The notes under the pieces: model-generated
Databases searched by the model: none
What the model saw: the letters and a program-made list of their open reading frames with translations, nothing else
What the model was told of the DNA's origin: nothing
Assembly (NCBI RefSeq): GCF_013185915.1
Contig: NZ_JAAZUH010000002.1
Coordinates: forward strand, 434,001 to 498,000
Source: Stenotrophomonas bentonitica
GTDB taxonomy: Bacteria > Pseudomonadota > Gammaproteobacteria > Xanthomonadales > Xanthomonadaceae
Length of the DNA stretch: 64,000 bases
Reading direction: 5' to 3'
Shown: piece by piece, positions 25,689-35,803 of the stretch
Numbering within the stretch: position 1 is the stretch's first letter
Layout of the letters: every line of letters begins with the position of its first letter
Made by a program: the position numbers and the translations under genes

Positions 25689-26546
25689 TCATTCGGCCTG
25701 CTTGAGCCACTGCAGCCGGGTACTCGCACCGGCTTCGCCCAGGTGCTGCTTGAGCGCGGGCATCGCCGGGGCCAGCACCTGGTCGAACTGCCAGGGCGGG
25801 TTGAGCAGCAGCATGCCGCTGCCGTTGAGCCTGAGGGGTGAGTCGTCGGGGCGCACCAGTAGTTCTACTGTAAGCACCGACTTCACCGGCAGGGCGCAGG
25901 CCTTGCGCAGGAAATGCAAGATGGTGCGGCGCTGCTTGATCGGGAACCAGATCGCGAAGCTGGCCTGCGGCCAACGCCCCAGGATCTCGCTCACCGAGGC
26001 AAGGATGCGCTGGTACTCGGCGTCCTGGCCCTCGTAGGGCGGGTCGATCAGGACCAGGCCGCGGCCGATCTTGACCCCGTTGGCCTTGGGCGGCAGCAGC
26101 GCCTTGTTCTGTGCGTAGCCGTCGGCGTGCAGCACCGCGACCCGGCTGTCGTGCGCGAACAGGGCCTTCAGCGATGCTGCTTCGGCGTCCTGCAGTTCGC
26201 ACACCGCCATGCGGTCCTGCTCGCGCATGGCCTGCGCGCTGAGCAGCGGCGAGCCCGGGTAGCTGACCATCGCGCCGACCGGGTTGTCGGCCTGCACGGC
26301 CTTGAGGTAGCGCTCCACTACGGCCGGCAGGGTCGGCTGCGCCATCAGCCGCATCACGCCGTCTTCGGCCTCCAGGGTCTTGCGGCTCTCCTCGCTGGCC
26401 AGCAGGTAGCGGCCGGCGCCGCCATGGGTGTCCAGCACGAAGAACGGGCTGTCCTTGCGCTTGAAGCTGTCGAGCAGGGCAAGCTGCACGATGTGCTTGA
26501 GCACATCGGCGTGGTTGCCGGCATGGAAGGCGTGGTGGTAATTCAT
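25689..26546 (-). CDS. rlmJ: 23S rRNA (adenine(2030)-N(6))-methyltransferase RlmJ
   Basis: A 285-residue protein. The start MNYHHAFHAGNHADVLKH is diagnostic of RlmJ, as are DTHGGAGRY (SAM-binding) and the catalytic motif LIDPPYE. It methylates A2030 of 23S rRNA using S-adenosylmethionine. ATG 26546 lies 45 bases from the divergent creB start, so the two promoters share that gap. Confidence 0.95.
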   Translation of the reverse strand: MNYHHAFHAGNHADVLKHIVQLALLDSFKRKDSPFFVLDTHGGAGRYLLASEESRKTLEAEDGVMRLMAQPTLPAVVERYLKAVQADNPVGAMVSYPGSPLLSAQAMREQDRMAVCELQDAEAASLKALFAHDSRVAVLHADGYAQNKALLPPKANGVKIGRGLVLIDPPYEGQDAEYQRILASVSEILGRWPQASFAIWFPIKQRRTILHFLRKACALPVKSVLTVELLVRPDDSPLRLNGSGMLLLNPPWQFDQVLAPAMPALKQHLGEAGASTRLQWLKQAE

Positions 26547-26591
26547 CGGCGCAGTGTACGGGGCGGCGGCCCCAGCGGCTATGCTGCGCGC

Positions 26592-27287
26592 ATGAACCGC
26601 CCCCCGCATACCGTCCTGGTCGTCGAAGACGAGGCTGCCATCGCCGATACCGTGCTCTATGCGCTGCGCAGCGAGGGCTACGCGGCCGAGCACTGCCTGC
26701 TCGGCGCGCAGGCGCTGCAGCGGCTGCGCCAGGCGCCGGCGGACGTGGTGGTGCTGGACGTCGGCCTGCCGGACATGAGCGGGTTCGAGGTGTGCCGTTC
26801 GCTGCGCACCTTCAGCCAGGTGCCGGTAATCTTCCTGACCGCCCGCAATGACGAGTTCGACCGGGTGCTGGGCCTGGAGCTCGGCGCCGACGACTACATG
26901 GCCAAGCCGTTCTCGCCGCGCGAGCTGGTGGCGCGGGTGCGCGCCCGGCTGCGCCGCAGCGGGCCGGTGGAGGAGGCCGGGGTGGTGGGCTGGCAGCCGC
27001 ACGGCCGCTTCGCGATCGACCGCGAGGGCCGCCGCATCCGCTTCGACGGCCAGGCACTGGACCTGACCCGCTACGAGTACGCGTTGCTGGCCGCGCTGCT
27101 GCAGCGCCCCGGCGCGATCCTCAGCCGCGCCCAGTTGATGGACCGCGGCTGGGACAGTGACGCCGACAGTGCCGACCGTACCGTCGACACCCATGTGAAG
27201 ACCCTGCGTGCCAAGCTGCGCGCGGCCGGCGCCTACCCCGACCCGATCCGCACCCATCGCGGCGTGGGTTACGCCCTGGAGGTGTAG
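26592..27287 (+). CDS. creB: Response regulator CreB
   Basis: A 231-residue OmpR-type regulator. The receiver domain has acidic residues VEDE, phosphoacceptor Asp56 (VVLDVGLPD) and the switch lysine in MAKPFSP. The C-terminal winged helix ends in THRGVGYALEV. Its identity as CreB rests on the gene order with a CreC-like kinase and CreD. In Pseudomonas and Stenotrophomonas the CreBC system affects beta-lactam response, biofilm and envelope traits. The kinase GTG starts one base after this stop. Confidence 0.9.
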   Translation: MNRPPHTVLVVEDEAAIADTVLYALRSEGYAAEHCLLGAQALQRLRQAPADVVVLDVGLPDMSGFEVCRSLRTFSQVPVIFLTARNDEFDRVLGLELGADDYMAKPFSPRELVARVRARLRRSGPVEEAGVVGWQPHGRFAIDREGRRIRFDGQALDLTRYEYALLAALLQRPGAILSRAQLMDRGWDSDADSADRTVDTHVKTLRAKLRAAGAYPDPIRTHRGVGYALEV

Positions 27288-27288
27288 C

Positions 27289-28725
27289 GTGCGGCTGGGC
27301 CTGAAACTGTTCCTGGGTTTCTTCCTGATCGTGGGCATCGCCGCGTTCTTCGTGATGCGGGTGTTCGTCAACGAAGTGAAGCCGGGGGTACGCCAGGCGA
27401 TGGAGGCGACCCTGGTGGACGCGGCCAACGTGCTGGCGGAGATGGCCGCGCCCGATCTCAAAGCCGGCCACATCGGCAACGGCCCGTTCGTAGCCAACCT
27501 GGCGCGCGCACAGCGCCGCGACCCGAAGGCGATGGTGTGGCGCTTCCCCAAGCGCAGCCTCGACTACCGCGTGACCATCACCGACGCGCGCGGGATCGTG
27601 GTGTACGACTCCACCGGCCAGGACATCGGCCGCGACAATTCGCGCTGGAACGATGTCTACCGCACCCTGCGCGGCGAGTACGGCGCGCGCTCCAGCCCGG
27701 AAACGCCGGGAGACGAGGTGCACTCGGTGATGCACGTGGCCGCGCCGATCCACGACCCGGCCGATGCCACCCGCCTGATCGGCGTGCTTACCCTGGCCCA
27801 GCCCAACCGCAGCATCGATCCGTTCATCGCCGCCAGCCAGCGCGCCATCCTGCAGCGCGGCGCGTGGCTGATCGGGATTTCGGCACTGATTGGGCTGCTG
27901 ATGACCGCGTGGCTGATGCACGGCGTGAACCGCCTCAACCGCTACGCCAAGGCGGTCAGCGCCGGCGAACCGGTGCCGCCGCCGCAGGCGCGCCGCGACG
28001 AGATCGGCGACCTGGGCCGCGCGCTGGAAACCATGCGCCGCAAGCTGGAAGGCAAGGCCTACGTGGAGCAGTACGTGCAATCGCTGACCCACGAAATGAA
28101 GAGCCCGCTGGCGGCCATCCGCGGCGCGGCCGAGCTGCTGCAGGAGCCGCTGCCGGAGGCGGACCGCGTGCATTTCGCGCGCAGCATCCAGGGCCAGGAA
28201 CAGCGCCTGACCGAAACCATCGACAAGCTGCTGGCGCTGGCGGAGGTGGAGCAGCATGGCTGGCTGCAGACGCGCGAGCGGATCGCCGTGGCACCGTTGC
28301 TGCAGGCCGCCGCCGATGCGGTGGCGGTGCGCGCGCAGGCGGCCGGCATCAGTGTCGACGTTGAGGCGGGGCCGGACCTGGAAGTGCAGGGCGACGCCTA
28401 CCTGCTGCGGCAGGCGTTGAACAACCTGCTGGAAAATGCGCTCGCGTTTTCGGCGGAGGGCACTCGCATCACCCTGGGCGCGGTGCGCGAGGGCGACACG
28501 GTGGTGCTGCGCGTGGCCGACCGTGGAAGCGGAGTGCCGGACTATGCGCTGGAGCGGGTGTTCGAGCGGTTCTATTCGCTCGCACGACCGGCCACTGGGC
28601 AACGCAGCTCGGGACTGGGCTTGTCGTTCGTGCAGGAGGTGGCGCGGTTGCACGGGGGGCGGGTGACGTTGGTGAATCGGGAGGGCGGGGGGGCGGTGGC
28701 CGGCTTCACACTGGCTTCTTATTGA
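27289..28725 (+). CDS. creC: Sensor histidine kinase CreC
   Basis: A 478-residue kinase starting at GTG 27289. The N-terminal membrane helix (about 5-24) and a second near 190-210 flank a periplasmic sensor region. HAMP-like residues follow, then the H box with His268 (LTHEMKSPL), N box NNLLENALAFS and G box RSSGLGLSFV. It should phosphorylate CreB. The signal is not established; peptidoglycan-related stress is reported in relatives. Confidence 0.9.
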   Translation: MRLGLKLFLGFFLIVGIAAFFVMRVFVNEVKPGVRQAMEATLVDAANVLAEMAAPDLKAGHIGNGPFVANLARAQRRDPKAMVWRFPKRSLDYRVTITDARGIVVYDSTGQDIGRDNSRWNDVYRTLRGEYGARSSPETPGDEVHSVMHVAAPIHDPADATRLIGVLTLAQPNRSIDPFIAASQRAILQRGAWLIGISALIGLLMTAWLMHGVNRLNRYAKAVSAGEPVPPPQARRDEIGDLGRALETMRRKLEGKAYVEQYVQSLTHEMKSPLAAIRGAAELLQEPLPEADRVHFARSIQGQEQRLTETIDKLLALAEVEQHGWLQTRERIAVAPLLQAAADAVAVRAQAAGISVDVEAGPDLEVQGDAYLLRQALNNLLENALAFSAEGTRITLGAVREGDTVVLRVADRGSGVPDYALERVFERFYSLARPATGQRSSGLGLSFVQEVARLHGGRVTLVNREGGGAVAGFTLASY

Positions 28726-28785
28726 CCACAAACGCCCCACACCGTCTGTTGGGAAGCTGGCACCCTTCCCAACCGAGGACGGGTG

Positions 28786-30105
28786 ATGAAATCCCTGAAG
28801 ATGCTGTTGCGGTTCGCCATCGTGGGCGGGCTGATCCTGTTGCTGCTGATTCCGTTGATGATGATCCGCGGGGTGATCAGCGAGCGCGAGGCGTATCGCG
28901 ATGAGGCCTACCTGCGGGTGTCGCAGAGCCGGGCCGGGGCGCAGACCCTGACCGGCCCGATCCGGGTGGTGCCGTGGACCGACACCCGCCAGGTCGAAGT
29001 GGTCGATGCCACCGGCGTCCGCAAGGTCGAAACCCAGGTCGAGCAGAGTTACTGGCTGCAGATGCCGTCGAAGCTGGTGGTCGATGGCGGCATGGTGCCG
29101 GACGAACGCCGCATCGGCCTGTTCCGCGTGCCGGTGTACACCTGGAAGGCCAAGGTCAGTGCGGTGTTCAGCGATGACGATTACCCGATCAAGGATGGCC
29201 GCGTGTACGGCACCCCGTACCTGGCGGTGGGCATCGCCGACGTGCGTGGGCTGGTCGGCTCGCCCGACTTGAAGGTCGACGGCGAAGCGCTGACCCTGCA
29301 GCCGGGTATCGGCGATGTCAGTGGCATTGGAAAGGGCCTGCACGTGCCGCTGCAGGGCTTCACCGATACCGCCGGTGGCATGCTCAAGGCCAGCAAGGTG
29401 GACCTGTCGCTGGTGCTCGACGGCACCCGCTCGCTGGCGGTGGTGCCGGTAGGCGACGACAGCCGCATTGCGATCCGCTCGCCGTGGCCGCACCCGCTGT
29501 TCGGCGGCAGCTTCCTGCCGAATGAGCGCCGGGTGGACGAGAAGGGGTTCGATGCGCAGTGGGCCGTTTCCTCGTTGGCTTCCGAGGCGCAGCGGCAGCT
29601 GCGCAGTGGGCGCGACGCGGAGGCGGAAACGGTCAGCGTGGAACTGGTCAACCCGGTCGACATCTATACCCAGGCCGACCGCGCCAGCAAGTACGGCATC
29701 CTGTTCATCGTGCTGACCTTCGTCGGCTTCATCCTGTTCGAACTGATCAAGCAGCTGCGCATCCACCCGCTGCAGTACCTGATGGTCGGGCTGGCGCTGG
29801 CGATCTTCTTCCTGCTGCTGCTCAGCCTGTCCGAACACATTCCGTTCTGGGTCGCCTACGTGGTCTCGGCCGTGGCCTGTATCGGGCTGCAGGCGGTGTA
29901 CCTGTCGGGAGTTCTGGGCAGCTGGCTGCGCGGCCTTGGCTTTGCCGGCATGCTTACCGTGTTGTACGGCGCGCTGTATGGCCTGCTGGTCTCGGAGAAC
30001 AACGCGCTGCTGATGGGCTCGCTGCTGCTGTTCGGCGTGCTGGCTGCCGCAATGTGGATCACCCGCCGGATCGACTGGTACGAACTCGGCGCGAGCCTGA
30101 AGTAG
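28786..30105 (+). CDS. creD: Inner-membrane protein CreD
   Basis: A 439-residue membrane protein. ATG 28786 follows GAGG; a GTG three bases upstream is possible. An N-terminal transmembrane helix precedes a large periplasmic region (about 30-310), then several closely spaced helices to the end, matching CreD. The family is the main output of CreBC and affects envelope integrity and beta-lactam tolerance; no biochemical activity is established. A 60-base gap after creC leaves room for a CreB-dependent promoter, but no obvious paired TTCAC tag was found. Confidence 0.9.
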   Translation: MKSLKMLLRFAIVGGLILLLLIPLMMIRGVISEREAYRDEAYLRVSQSRAGAQTLTGPIRVVPWTDTRQVEVVDATGVRKVETQVEQSYWLQMPSKLVVDGGMVPDERRIGLFRVPVYTWKAKVSAVFSDDDYPIKDGRVYGTPYLAVGIADVRGLVGSPDLKVDGEALTLQPGIGDVSGIGKGLHVPLQGFTDTAGGMLKASKVDLSLVLDGTRSLAVVPVGDDSRIAIRSPWPHPLFGGSFLPNERRVDEKGFDAQWAVSSLASEAQRQLRSGRDAEAETVSVELVNPVDIYTQADRASKYGILFIVLTFVGFILFELIKQLRIHPLQYLMVGLALAIFFLLLLSLSEHIPFWVAYVVSAVACIGLQAVYLSGVLGSWLRGLGFAGMLTVLYGALYGLLVSENNALLMGSLLLFGVLAAAMWITRRIDWYELGASLK

Positions 30106-30262
30106 GGTGCTGTTGCCGACACAGGGCGAACGCGGGATTGGAGGGTGGTGTTGACGCTTCCGGCATCGGGTTGCGCGCCACGATGCTGCTGGCGCAAGGG
30201 TGGGCTGGAAATGCGGGTGGATCGCGCTAGGTTCCAGCCTCTCGTGACCTCACTCCCCACCC

Positions 30263-33200
30263 ATGGCGAACCTGACCCTGTCCCCACCAGGACGCGCTGA
30301 CGGCGCAACGATTGCGCTGTCGCCCGTGCCGATGTCGCGGCGTCCCGCCGCCGCTGTCTCGGTCTCGAACCGAAGCCTGCATCCGACTGACACAGCGCGC
30401 CGTCTGTGGTTGGACGGCGTACCTCAGGACGAGCTGGATGCGCTCGCTCTGGCCCTGCGGAAGGGGCCGCTGGATGCCCACTTCTTCCTGACACTGGAGT
30501 CTGCGTTTCATCGCACCGCGCTGGCTACATCGATGGCGCAGGGGCTGGTGGACGACGCCCTGGATGGGCTGCTTCCGGCCGGACTGCCGGAGCAGCAGCG
30601 TGCCGCGTGGCGGATCTGCCTGACCACGCTGCTGACGCTGCCACGGGTGGACTGGGAGGTGCACTGCGTGTCGCTGCGCTCCCTGTTGAGCGAAGAAGTG
30701 GCATGCCGCAATTCACTGTTGGGCGCGATGCGTGACGCGCTTTACCGACCACTGGATGAGCCTCGGGATGTGTGGAACAGCACCCTCGGTGCGCAGCGGG
30801 AACGGGGCGTTCACGATGCGCGCGAGATCGCGGTGCGCGGGAGGCATCCGCCTGCGCAGCAACGCGACCTGGCACAACACCAGCTGCGTCAGTGGCTACC
30901 GGAACTGCCTTCGGCGCAGATCGAACGCGCCGTGGCACAGGTGGCGGCGAGCGCTGCGGCTACGGGCGATGACATTGATGCCCGGACTGCGCTGCCGCAA
31001 CTGTTTGACATGCTGGATCTTGAGGAGCGACCCCTGGTCAGCGACACACAGCGCGTTGCGGCGTTGGCGACGCTTGAGAAACTGGCTGGTGGTGCCCCCG
31101 AACCCCTGCTGCTTACCGGGGGCGGCAACGGTGATCGGCTGGGCCAGCGGTTGCTGTCGGTCGCGGAACGTGCGGATCCTGCGCCGCCTCCTTCCACCAG
31201 CCTGCGCCGCGCGCTTGTGGATGCGTTGCTGTATGTCGCTTCCCTGGCGCCGGGATGGGAGCCACCGCTATCGCCTCGCGTTCCGGGTACACGCTTCGCC
31301 GTCCTGCCAGCTACCCACGTTCCCACGCCGATGAGCTCCGGCGCTGCCCAGCATGGCGGACGCAGTGTGCTGGCGGCGGCCGCAGGATTGGTCGGCAGCG
31401 GGCTCGGGCTGGCAACGTTGGGATGGCGTTGGGCATTCAGCGGTCCGTCGACGGAAGCACCTGCACCTGCTGATGCAGCGAAGCCCGCAGCCGAACAGAT
31501 TGGACGCGCCGTGGCGTTGTTGGACGATGTGATCGACCGCGATGGCGCGGGCACGATCTGGCACACGCTGTGGCATCGGGTCCATGAAACCTCGCAGCTC
31601 GAGCCGGCGGCGCTTAGGAAAGATGTCATGGAACTGATCGAGTCCAACGAGCTGACGCGCGAGGTAGTCGAGGCGTTGAAACCGGCTGCCAATCGGCCCG
31701 AGGCTGAAGCACGCCATCGACCGCGGCGATCGTTGGACGCCGGCGAGCGTGCCCAGCTCGGGTCGGCCAGCCAACTGCTGATCGACGCTGCCGAAAAGGC
31801 GCCAACGCCCGACCGTGAAGCGCCCGCACTTCCACCCGGACTGGACCTCGCCCTGATCCGTTCGCGGATGCTGACCTGGGTGGAGTCGATGGGCCGCAAT
31901 GCGAGCGAGCAGCATCATCGCCTCAGCAACGCCTGGCGGCAGGTGGTGGCGTCGGAACACCAGTTGATCGTGGCCTACGCCGCGCTGCCGAACCTGGATC
32001 GCGACCTGACCCAGCTGCTGACGGCCGACCTGCGCACGGCGACCGGCCGCGAGATCGATCCCACCCAGATCTACCTCAACACCTTCCAGACCAGCGAAAC
32101 CTGGCCGACCTGGGAGGCCCGTCAGATTCGCCCGCCGGGCGTGATCTTCCGCAACCAGCACCGCCTGGTGCCGCCCGACCGCCGCGTGCGCAGCGGGCTG
32201 GTCAGCGCGCACACGCTGGTGGGCGCCGCGCTGTTGCCGGTGGAGGCCCACAACCTGCGCGTCGGTCTCTACTACCGGGGCACGCCGGAGACGTACTTCC
32301 CGATACAGGAATGCCGCGAACTCAACGTCGGCCAGTTCGCGCGCGCCATCGAAGGCCGCGACTACCTGGGGGCATTCCGGCGCCGCCACGACGCCAGCCT
32401 GGAACAGGCCTGGCACGGGCGGCACGTACCTGGCTCGGCGCGCTATGTCACAGCCATCGGCAGGCGCCTGGCGGGCGCGGCGGTGCTGTTGAATGCTGCC
32501 GGCCAGCTCAGCGATCCGGCGGCCGCCGCCGTCAAGGCGCTGGTGGACTTCCCGACCCGCTTCAACATTGCCGAGGCCGGCGAAGGCCGCGCGCTGGCGC
32601 TGCCGGGCTGGCAGATCGACGTGCACGCCCTGGCCGCCAATGCCAGCGGCCACGTAGTGCCGCTGCACGGCGTGGTGCTGATGACTGCAACCGCAGCCGC
32701 ACAACCAGCGGTGCCGGTCACGCTGGTGATCAGCACCACCCGTACGCCGCTGATCCAGGCCTTCGACAGCAGTGAAGCGGCCATGCAGCACCTTGCCGCC
32801 GAGGTACCGCACCAGTTGTCGCTGCGGGTCGCAGTGAACCAGCATCCGCAGTGGCGCGACGGCGCCCTGCCGGTGATGCCCGCTTACGTGATCGAAAACG
32901 ACTTCCGCTGGGCACTGTTCCTGCAGACGCTGGAACTGCGGCATGCCCAGTTGCGTGCAACCGGGCTGCCGTCGTGGGCGCAGCTGCGCCATGCCTTCAA
33001 TGCGCTGGATGCCCAACTGGCCTCGCCGTATCTGCCCATTCCGGTGCCGGTGCTGGCTGCGGCCGGTGAACTCGCCGCACTGGAGGGCGCCGGGCTGTCT
33101 GCACGCAGCGCGGCACACTGGCTGGCACGGTTCCCGCCGGACACCCCGGGGGCGCTGCAGAACCTGGGCATCGAGGGTGCCCGTTGGCTGCACGCGCTGA

Positions 33201-35737
33201 GCGTGGGGCGCAGCCTCGTCGAACGCGCGTATCCGCTGCTGGTGCCGTTCGTGCAGCAGCGGCTGGACGATGAAATCATGCGCCGCTACCGCACTGCATT
33301 CGACAGCAGTTGCTGCTACGTGGTGTCCTTCAAGGACGGCCAAGCCAGCGACCAGACGTACAGCGGTTGGGTGCACAACCGCGCGCAGAAGCAGGCGGCG
33401 GCCAGCTTCGCCGAATGTGCGATGACCCGGGCGGCGGGTTTCGACGAGGCGCCGGGGCGCCTGATGGGCCTGTATACCAGCAGCGACAGCGCCCTGTTCG
33501 ACGAGAACAACGAGGTGGTGGGGCTGGAAACCTCGCAGCTGCTGTCGATGGCGCGCGAGCTGGATGTGCAGGGTGATTATTTGCGGGCCCTGGACCAGTT
33601 CTGGGCGAGCCATGAAGCCGACGTCCTGGCCACCCTGCGGGGCGGCTATCTCTACGGCTGCGCGCAGCAGCATGCTGACGGCTCGCTGTCCGCGCGCGGG
33701 GCGCAGCTCGCACTTGGCGTGTTCGGAAACATGACGGCGGCACAGTCGCAGGAACCAACGTATGTGCCAACGCCGCGCGAAGGCACACGTACCGGCTGGC
33801 TGCAGATCCACGGCATCGCCTCCACCGTGCTGCACATCGGCGACGCGCAGGGTCCGGAGGTGCTGCTGTACTTCCCCAACGACCGCCACCGCTTCCACGA
33901 GTTCGCCAGTGACGCGGACATGATGGGCTGGGTCGAGCGCGCCGCCGCCACCGACATCGGGCGGCGGTGGCTGGAGACGTCGTTCGACCTCGCCGACCTG
34001 CAGGACGGCTGGATCTCGAACGGGGTGCATACCGCACTGGGCAATGGTGCGCAGGCCATGTTCAAGCACGGCAGCGCGGTGGTACCGGTCAACGGCGAAG
34101 CCTCGCAGGCGCTGGTGAGGCGCATGCGCCAACGCGCGCGGCGTGATGCACAGACCGTGATGACCTCACCGTGGGAAGCGTTCCGGCGCACCTGGATGCC
34201 ACGCCTGGAGCGCTGCCAGGAAGCGATGGGGCTGGTGGCCCTGGTCCTGCCCGAAGTGCTGCCGGTGGTGGCGCTGTTGTCGGCCGCCGAACTGGCCGGG
34301 GGGCTGCAGGAGACGGCGTACGGTGACTCTCCGGCGCAGCGCCGTGAAGGCGCCGGCACGGCACTGGGCGGTGCCTTAGGCTTGGCCTTGTCGGCGCCGA
34401 TGGGCGCCGCGCGCTTGGCCGGACTGGCCGCGCGCGATGGCGCGAGACTGCAACCAGCTATCCAGGCGCCATCGTTCGAGCGGGTAGCCGACCCGCTCGA
34501 GCACCTGGCTGAGCGCTACGCGCGGCCGGTGGCGCTGTCCGGTTCGCGTGCCGCCGACAATGGCGTGCACGGCTACCTGGGCCGCCAGTACATCGAGCAG
34601 GGCGACCATGCCTACGAGGTGGCATTCGACCGGGCGCATGGCACCTGGCGGCTGCAGAATCCCGCGCCGGGCAATTTCTACCACCAGCCGGTGCGCCTGA
34701 ATGCCGAAGGCGCGTGGGAACCGCACAGCGATGTCGGCCTGCGCGGTGGTGCGCCCAACAGCGGTTCACGCAAGCGCCAGCAGTGGGTGGACCGCAGCTA
34801 TCGCGGGTCGTTGAATTCGCTGGTCGAGCGTTCGCTGTCGCGCTCGGTCGACAGCAGTTCGCAGGACTTCGCCTGGGGCCAGGAGAACTGGGGACGGGTA
34901 AAACCGCCGCAGGAAGCGGACACCATTTCCCTGCAGCGCATGAAGGAGCTGTTCGTGTCCGGCAACCTCGACCCGGTGCAGCAGGGCGCGCTGTCGGTGA
35001 TCATCGAACGGCTGGACAACACCCTGCGCGCCGAGCGCTACATCGTCGTCAACGAGGTGGTGCATGACTCGGTCCATATCGCCGGAGGGCAATTCATTCC
35101 GGCGTCGCAAAGCCTGCTGGGCGAAGGCATGGGCATGGCGTCGTCGGGCATGTGCACCGGGGTGTCGCGGATCGGAGTGGCCGCGATGGGGCAGGGCGAG
35201 GAGCTGCACTTGCTCAACCAGTTGCGGTTGGCCATCCGCGAGCCAGGCGGCGCCCAGGCGGGCGTAGTCCGGGCACTGATACGCGATGCCCAAGGGGTAG
35301 CACTTCAGCCCGGTTCGGTCTCGGCGTCTTCGCTGATCGCGATCGACGAAATTGCTGACTTCCTGGCCAAGGTGGCCAGCAGCAGCCAGTTCATTCTCAG
35401 TGGGGCGCAGCACAGCATGGCCCTGGCCGTTAAGGTGTTCGCCAACGGCCACCGCGAATACCAGCTGCTTGACCCGAATTTTGGACTCATGGTGTTCACC
35501 AAGCGGTCCAAGCTCAACGCATGGCTGGGCAGCCTGTTCGGCTCGCGCTATTTCAGCCGGCTGTCAGGCGGAGCGACCGGCAGCAAGGCCGACGCGACCC
35601 TGGCCGAAATGTACGGGGCGGTGCCGGCACCGGGCAGCGGCCGCCTGCAGTTCCACCTGCGCCAGGTCGACACCGCGCGCATGAAGGACCAGGCCGCCGC
35701 GCGCGGCTGGACCGCCCTGTTCGAGCACGTCCGCTGA
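30263..35737 (+). CDS. Giant putative toxin/effector: DUF6543-like region plus C-terminal YopT/C58-like cysteine protease
   Basis: An 1824-residue protein without signal peptide and without a clear ribosome site; an in-frame ATG at 30332 is an alternative start. Residues about 527-765 resemble the dermonecrotic-toxin N-terminal/DUF6543 family of Pseudomonas and Stenotrophomonas (LTADLRTATGREIDP, YLNTFQT, YYRGTPETYFP). Hydrophobic stretches lie near 366-393, 1323-1348 and 1360-1388, as in membrane-inserting toxins. The C-terminal domain has Cys1631 (SSGMCTGVS), His1717 (GAQHSMALAV) and Asp1737 (LLDPNFGLMVF). That Cys-His-Asp set with DPNFG is the hallmark of YopT/AvrPphB (C58) proteases and related toxin domains, although the Cys-His spacing is shorter. 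Secretion route, target and immunity are unknown; no secretion genes are adjacent. Confidence 0.65.
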   Translation: MANLTLSPPGRADGATIALSPVPMSRRPAAAVSVSNRSLHPTDTARRLWLDGVPQDELDALALALRKGPLDAHFFLTLESAFHRTALATSMAQGLVDDALDGLLPAGLPEQQRAAWRICLTTLLTLPRVDWEVHCVSLRSLLSEEVACRNSLLGAMRDALYRPLDEPRDVWNSTLGAQRERGVHDAREIAVRGRHPPAQQRDLAQHQLRQWLPELPSAQIERAVAQVAASAAATGDDIDARTALPQLFDMLDLEERPLVSDTQRVAALATLEKLAGGAPEPLLLTGGGNGDRLGQRLLSVAERADPAPPPSTSLRRALVDALLYVASLAPGWEPPLSPRVPGTRFAVLPATHVPTPMSSGAAQHGGRSVLAAAAGLVGSGLGLATLGWRWAFSGPSTEAPAPADAAKPAAEQIGRAVALLDDVIDRDGAGTIWHTLWHRVHETSQLEPAALRKDVMELIESNELTREVVEALKPAANRPEAEARHRPRRSLDAGERAQLGSASQLLIDAAEKAPTPDREAPALPPGLDLALIRSRMLTWVESMGRNASEQHHRLSNAWRQVVASEHQLIVAYAALPNLDRDLTQLLTADLRTATGREIDPTQIYLNTFQTSETWPTWEARQIRPPGVIFRNQHRLVPPDRRVRSGLVSAHTLVGAALLPVEAHNLRVGLYYRGTPETYFPIQECRELNVGQFARAIEGRDYLGAFRRRHDASLEQAWHGRHVPGSARYVTAIGRRLAGAAVLLNAAGQLSDPAAAAVKALVDFPTRFNIAEAGEGRALALPGWQIDVHALAANASGHVVPLHGVVLMTATAAAQPAVPVTLVISTTRTPLIQAFDSSEAAMQHLAAEVPHQLSLRVAVNQHPQWRDGALPVMPAYVIENDFRWALFLQTLELRHAQLRATGLPSWAQLRHAFNALDAQLASPYLPIPVPVLAAAGELAALEGAGLSARSAAHWLARFPPDTPGALQNLGIEGARWLHALSVGRSLVERAYPLLVPFVQQRLDDEIMRRYRTAFDSSCCYVVSFKDGQASDQTYSGWVHNRAQKQAAASFAECAMTRAAGFDEAPGRLMGLYTSSDSALFDENNEVVGLETSQLLSMARELDVQGDYLRALDQFWASHEADVLATLRGGYLYGCAQQHADGSLSARGAQLALGVFGNMTAAQSQEPTYVPTPREGTRTGWLQIHGIASTVLHIGDAQGPEVLLYFPNDRHRFHEFASDADMMGWVERAAATDIGRRWLETSFDLADLQDGWISNGVHTALGNGAQAMFKHGSAVVPVNGEASQALVRRMRQRARRDAQTVMTSPWEAFRRTWMPRLERCQEAMGLVALVLPEVLPVVALLSAAELAGGLQETAYGDSPAQRREGAGTALGGALGLALSAPMGAARLAGLAARDGARLQPAIQAPSFERVADPLEHLAERYARPVALSGSRAADNGVHGYLGRQYIEQGDHAYEVAFDRAHGTWRLQNPAPGNFYHQPVRLNAEGAWEPHSDVGLRGGAPNSGSRKRQQWVDRSYRGSLNSLVERSLSRSVDSSSQDFAWGQENWGRVKPPQEADTISLQRMKELFVSGNLDPVQQGALSVIIERLDNTLRAERYIVVNEVVHDSVHIAGGQFIPASQSLLGEGMGMASSGMCTGVSRIGVAAMGQGEELHLLNQLRLAIREPGGAQAGVVRALIRDAQGVALQPGSVSASSLIAIDEIADFLAKVASSSQFILSGAQHSMALAVKVFANGHREYQLLDPNFGLMVFTKRSKLNAWLGSLFGSRYFSRLSGGATGSKADATLAEMYGAVPAPGSGRLQFHLRQVDTARMKDQAAARGWTALFEHVR

Positions 35738-35759
35738 CCCCCCGCCCCCATTGCCGCCC

Positions 35760-35779
35760 GGGGCAGGTAAAATTGCCCC
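35760..35779 (+). promoter_or_regulatory. Hairpin with embedded TAAAAT upstream of gltX
   Basis: GGGGCA (35760-35765) pairs with TGCCCC (35774-35779), and TAAAAT at 35768-35773 is a candidate -10 box about 30 bases before the gltX ATG. It follows the toxin gene by 22 bases and could act as weak terminator, promoter or both. No convincing -35 was found. Confidence 0.35.
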
Positions 35780-35803
35780 GAACCCTGTACCCCCGAGCCT
35801 TCC

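Noticed and set aside
27121..29838. 905-residue open frame antisense to creB, creC and creD
   Set aside because: Spans three well-supported genes and has no recognisable domain.
31268..34132. 954-residue open frame antisense to the giant toxin gene
   Set aside because: Shadow of the toxin reading frame; the sense strand carries domain motifs and a catalytic triad.
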